NCBI GenBank assembly: GCA_027084065.1
Contig: JALWLR010000147.1
Span: 1 to 16,355, forward strand
Source: Helicobacteraceae bacterium
GTDB lineage: Bacteria; Campylobacterota; Campylobacteria; Campylobacterales; Sulfurimonadaceae
Reading direction: 5' to 3'
Length of the DNA: 16,355 nt
The stretch's first letter is position 1, and the number at the start of each line of letters is the position of its first letter. Under the pieces are notes generated by a model, which did not search any database, was not told the origin of the DNA, and worked only from the letters and a program-made list of their open reading frames with translations. Positions 15,501 through 16,355 of this stretch are shown here, in pieces. The position numbers and the translations under genes are program-made.

Positions 15501-15703
15501 TCTTCCAAAACTCGTGTGACGGTGTCTTCGACGACAAATGCATTGGCACCGGTATAGGTTGTTGTAACGGAGACTTTCGGAGGTGCTACGTCTGGGTACT
15601 CCGATACGGGCAAAACGCTCAAAGAAACAAGCCCGGCTATAATGATGACAAGTGCGATGACAATGGCAAGAATGGGTCGTTTGATAAATGTTACACTAAA
15701 CAT
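12557..15703 (-). CDS. RND-family multidrug efflux pump (HAE1/AcrB type)
   Basis: This 1048-residue inner-membrane proton/drug antiporter is full length for AcrB/MexB/CmeB homologues. It has 12 predicted membrane helices in two halves with large periplasmic loops. The proton relay is intact: Asp409-Asp410 in IGIVVDD (TM4), Lys940 in ALAAKNAILIVEF (TM10) and Thr977 in MMTILSF. FVPSEDKG at 563-570 and the GIPGIGSVGGFDFRLQD stretch at about 670-686 match porter-domain loops of AcrB-type pumps. These features point to the HAE1 drug-exporting class and not the metal-exporting CusA class. Actual substrates cannot be inferred. The start lies three bases after the adaptor stop, and the end overlaps the TolC-like gene. 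No regulator of the TetR type is visible in the window. Confidence 0.96.
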   Translation of the reverse strand: MFSVTFIKRPILAIVIALVIIIAGLVSLSVLPVSEYPDVAPPKVSVTTTYTGANAFVVEDTVTRVLEEKINGVKNMIYMESSSTSTGRSTINIYFEPGYNLDIAAVDVQNKVSEASSMLPPEVKAQGVTISKESPNLVCLIAVTGDKRYNAEFLSNFVNIQILDELKRIKGVGKAENLGEKKYSMRIWLDPDKVAALGLTPRDVIQAVKSQNMQASLGRIGAPPTFSDQRLDITLTTNGRLSDAKEFENIVLKQKKDGSLIHLKDVANVELGSETYDWNAISNGKNAGLIGIFQLNGANSLEIRKKVAEVMQRLQSRFPDGITYSIPYDTTKYVKVAIKNVIINLLTAIALVILIIFLFLGSWRPTIIAAIAIPVSLIGTFAIMYMAPGFSINFLTLFGLILAIGIVVDDVILVVENVEVIMEKEPELTMPQVVKKAMSELMGPIISTTLVLVAVFIPVSMLPGITGSLYQQFALTISFAVMISSLNALILSPALASIIIKRRKKGEEKFILFRKFDQFLEKVTSLYTKLITLLIGFRYAMLLLFGIIFYATYYLFSISPIAFVPSEDKGVCLVSVNQLPGTSLMQTSKVRKKVEKLIRSIPEVDAVQSIEGYNVITSSLDSSAIAMYVTLKDWSQRTAKGSDVNGVIKKILQKTSSIADAKIAAFNLPGIPGIGSVGGFDFRLQDYLSGSLENLSYYAKELIDAASKDPSIASVFTTFATNYPMYDLVLHRDKINALHVDMAELFSTLQAYFGSVYINDFTKFGKVFRVFVQAKKEFRSSKQDIRKLFVKNKEGKMVPLSSIVTLKEIKGPSNLTHYNLYRNIQLNGVAAPGHSSGEAMNAMEKIAKQILPSQYGFEWSGMSFQEKLAGNAQIYVVIFVTIVVFLVLAAQYESWILPLMILLSVPMVIAGALAGLRLVNLPLNTFAQVGLVLLVALAAKNAILIVEFAKEQREKGVSIVDAAINAGRLRFRAIMMTILSFLFGIFPLAFATGAGAITQQSIGIILLFGMVAATFISTIFVPVLYVLLESMRERFVSVEEEIKRRESI

Positions 15704-15706
15704 TAT

Positions 15707-16355
15707 CTACTTGCCTTTTGGAGGAATGAGATTATGGCGTTTGAGAATGGCATCGATACCCTCTTTTTCCGTTAGATCGTTTGGAATGACGCGCATACCG
15801 GGTTTGATTTTCATAAGTGAAGAGATGATGAGCCTATCGCCATCTTTAAGCCCTTTTGTGACGCTTACGTAGTATTTTGTCGCATATCCTGTTTGAATGT
15901 CTGCACGCTTCACACGGTTTTTTTTATCTACAATGTAGACATATTTTCCGGCTTGGTCGTTCATGATGACATAGGGTGGAATCATCGTGAACTTTATTGT
16001 ATCGGTTATAAAGATGTTGACGTAGACGAAACTTCCCGGCATCAGTTCGTTTTTTTGATTGTGAATCGTTGCACGCATAGAAACAGTCGAAGTCATAGGA
16101 TCGACGACGTTGTCGGAAAAGTCGACAAAACCATCATAGCGTTTGATGCCAAAAGGTGTTTGGAGTTCGACAAAAGCATAGGGCTGTTTTTGTGTTGCGA
16201 GTTTGTTGAAAAGTATGACATCTTGCTGGCTTGGAGAGAAGTAGGCATAGATGGGATCGGTTTTGACAATGGTTGTAAGCACCTCTTTGCTTCGCGCATC
16301 GATGTAGTTCCCGACGTCGACCCGTCTTGCACTCACTTTACCGTCGGTTGGAGCG
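15707..16355 (-). CDS. RND efflux periplasmic adaptor (membrane fusion protein), C-terminal part
   Basis: The frame is open to the window edge, so the N-terminus (signal, first hairpin part) is missing and the gene starts outside. A GTG at 16336 inside the frame is not the true start. Upstream codons at the edge read APTDGKVSARRVDVGNYI, the conserved lipoyl-half motif of AcrA/MexA adaptors. After it come the beta-barrel domain (TDPIYAYFSPSQQD, then VDPMTSTVSMRATIHN, then ELMPGSFVYVNI) and the membrane-proximal domain (IPPYVIM...YVYIVD, GLKDGDRLI). The protein bridges the RND pump and the outer-membrane channel in the periplasm. It is the first gene of the operon visible here, and the operon promoter lies outside the window. 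Confidence 0.94.
   Translation of the reverse strand, partial: APTDGKVSARRVDVGNYIDARSKEVLTTIVKTDPIYAYFSPSQQDVILFNKLATQKQPYAFVELQTPFGIKRYDGFVDFSDNVVDPMTSTVSMRATIHNQKNELMPGSFVYVNIFITDTIKFTMIPPYVIMNDQAGKYVYIVDKKNRVKRADIQTGYATKYYVSVTKGLKDGDRLIISSLMKIKPGMRVIPNDLTEKEGIDAILKRHNLIPPKGK

Noticed and set aside
1..16355. Mobile elements, phage genes, CRISPR, toxin-antitoxin or defence systems
   Set aside because: I saw no transposase, integrase, direct-repeat array or known defence motif. Gene content and style are uniform core chromosome.

Overview
The window looks like an ordinary chromosomal stretch of a free-living Campylobacterota (Epsilonproteobacteria) bacterium. The protein signatures, moderate-to-low GC by eye, tightly packed operons and extended -10 promoters all fit. 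Two blocks match gene orders I recall from this phylum. One is ilvH-lpxD, as in Campylobacter jejuni. The other is folD-lepB-M50 protease-rpiB-small protein-apt...pepA, as in Helicobacter pylori HP0570-HP0577. I recalled these orders from memory and did not search for them. Which genus (Sulfurovum, Sulfurimonas, Nitratiruptor or similar) cannot be settled from the sequence alone.

Layout. (1) 1-2671, plus strand: the tail of ilvH, then lpxD (lipid A), a small unknown gene, coaX (type III pantothenate kinase) and a DTW-domain tRNA-modifying enzyme, with overlaps or very short gaps throughout. (2) 2676-4073, minus strand: pepA, convergent with the DTW gene and driven by its own extended -10 promoter just after trpB. 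(3) 4133-9028, minus strand: a seven-gene operon in the order folD, lepB, M50 site-2-type protease, rpiB, small coiled-coil membrane protein, apt, trpB. It starts from a promoter at about 9057-9065. (4) 9053-9065: a near-perfect palindrome carrying a -10 element on each strand, apparently serving both folD and the plus-strand pair that follows. (5) 9089-10412, plus strand: a periplasmic monohaem cytochrome c overlapping an HpcH/HpaI (CitE-like) lyase gene. (6) 10397-11143, minus strand: an orphan response regulator, overlapping tail to tail with the lyase gene. (7) 11277 to the window end, minus strand: a tripartite RND efflux operon in the order adaptor (partial), RND pump, TolC-like outer-membrane channel.

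How the genes relate: region 3 combines one-carbon metabolism (FolD), protein export and membrane proteolysis (LepB, M50) and ribose-5-phosphate/PRPP-linked metabolism (RpiB, Apt, with TrpB at the end of a PRPP-consuming pathway). Region 7 is a complete pump apart from the adaptor N-terminus, which lies outside the window.

I found no rRNA, tRNA, CRISPR array, insertion sequence, phage gene or other sign of recent transfer. No intergenic gap exceeds about 135 bases. I see no convincing undescribed multi-gene system. The points most worth a second look are the symmetric divergent promoter, the pepA start, the cytochrome-lyase pair, the orphan regulator with its A/T-only palindrome, and two small proteins of unknown function.
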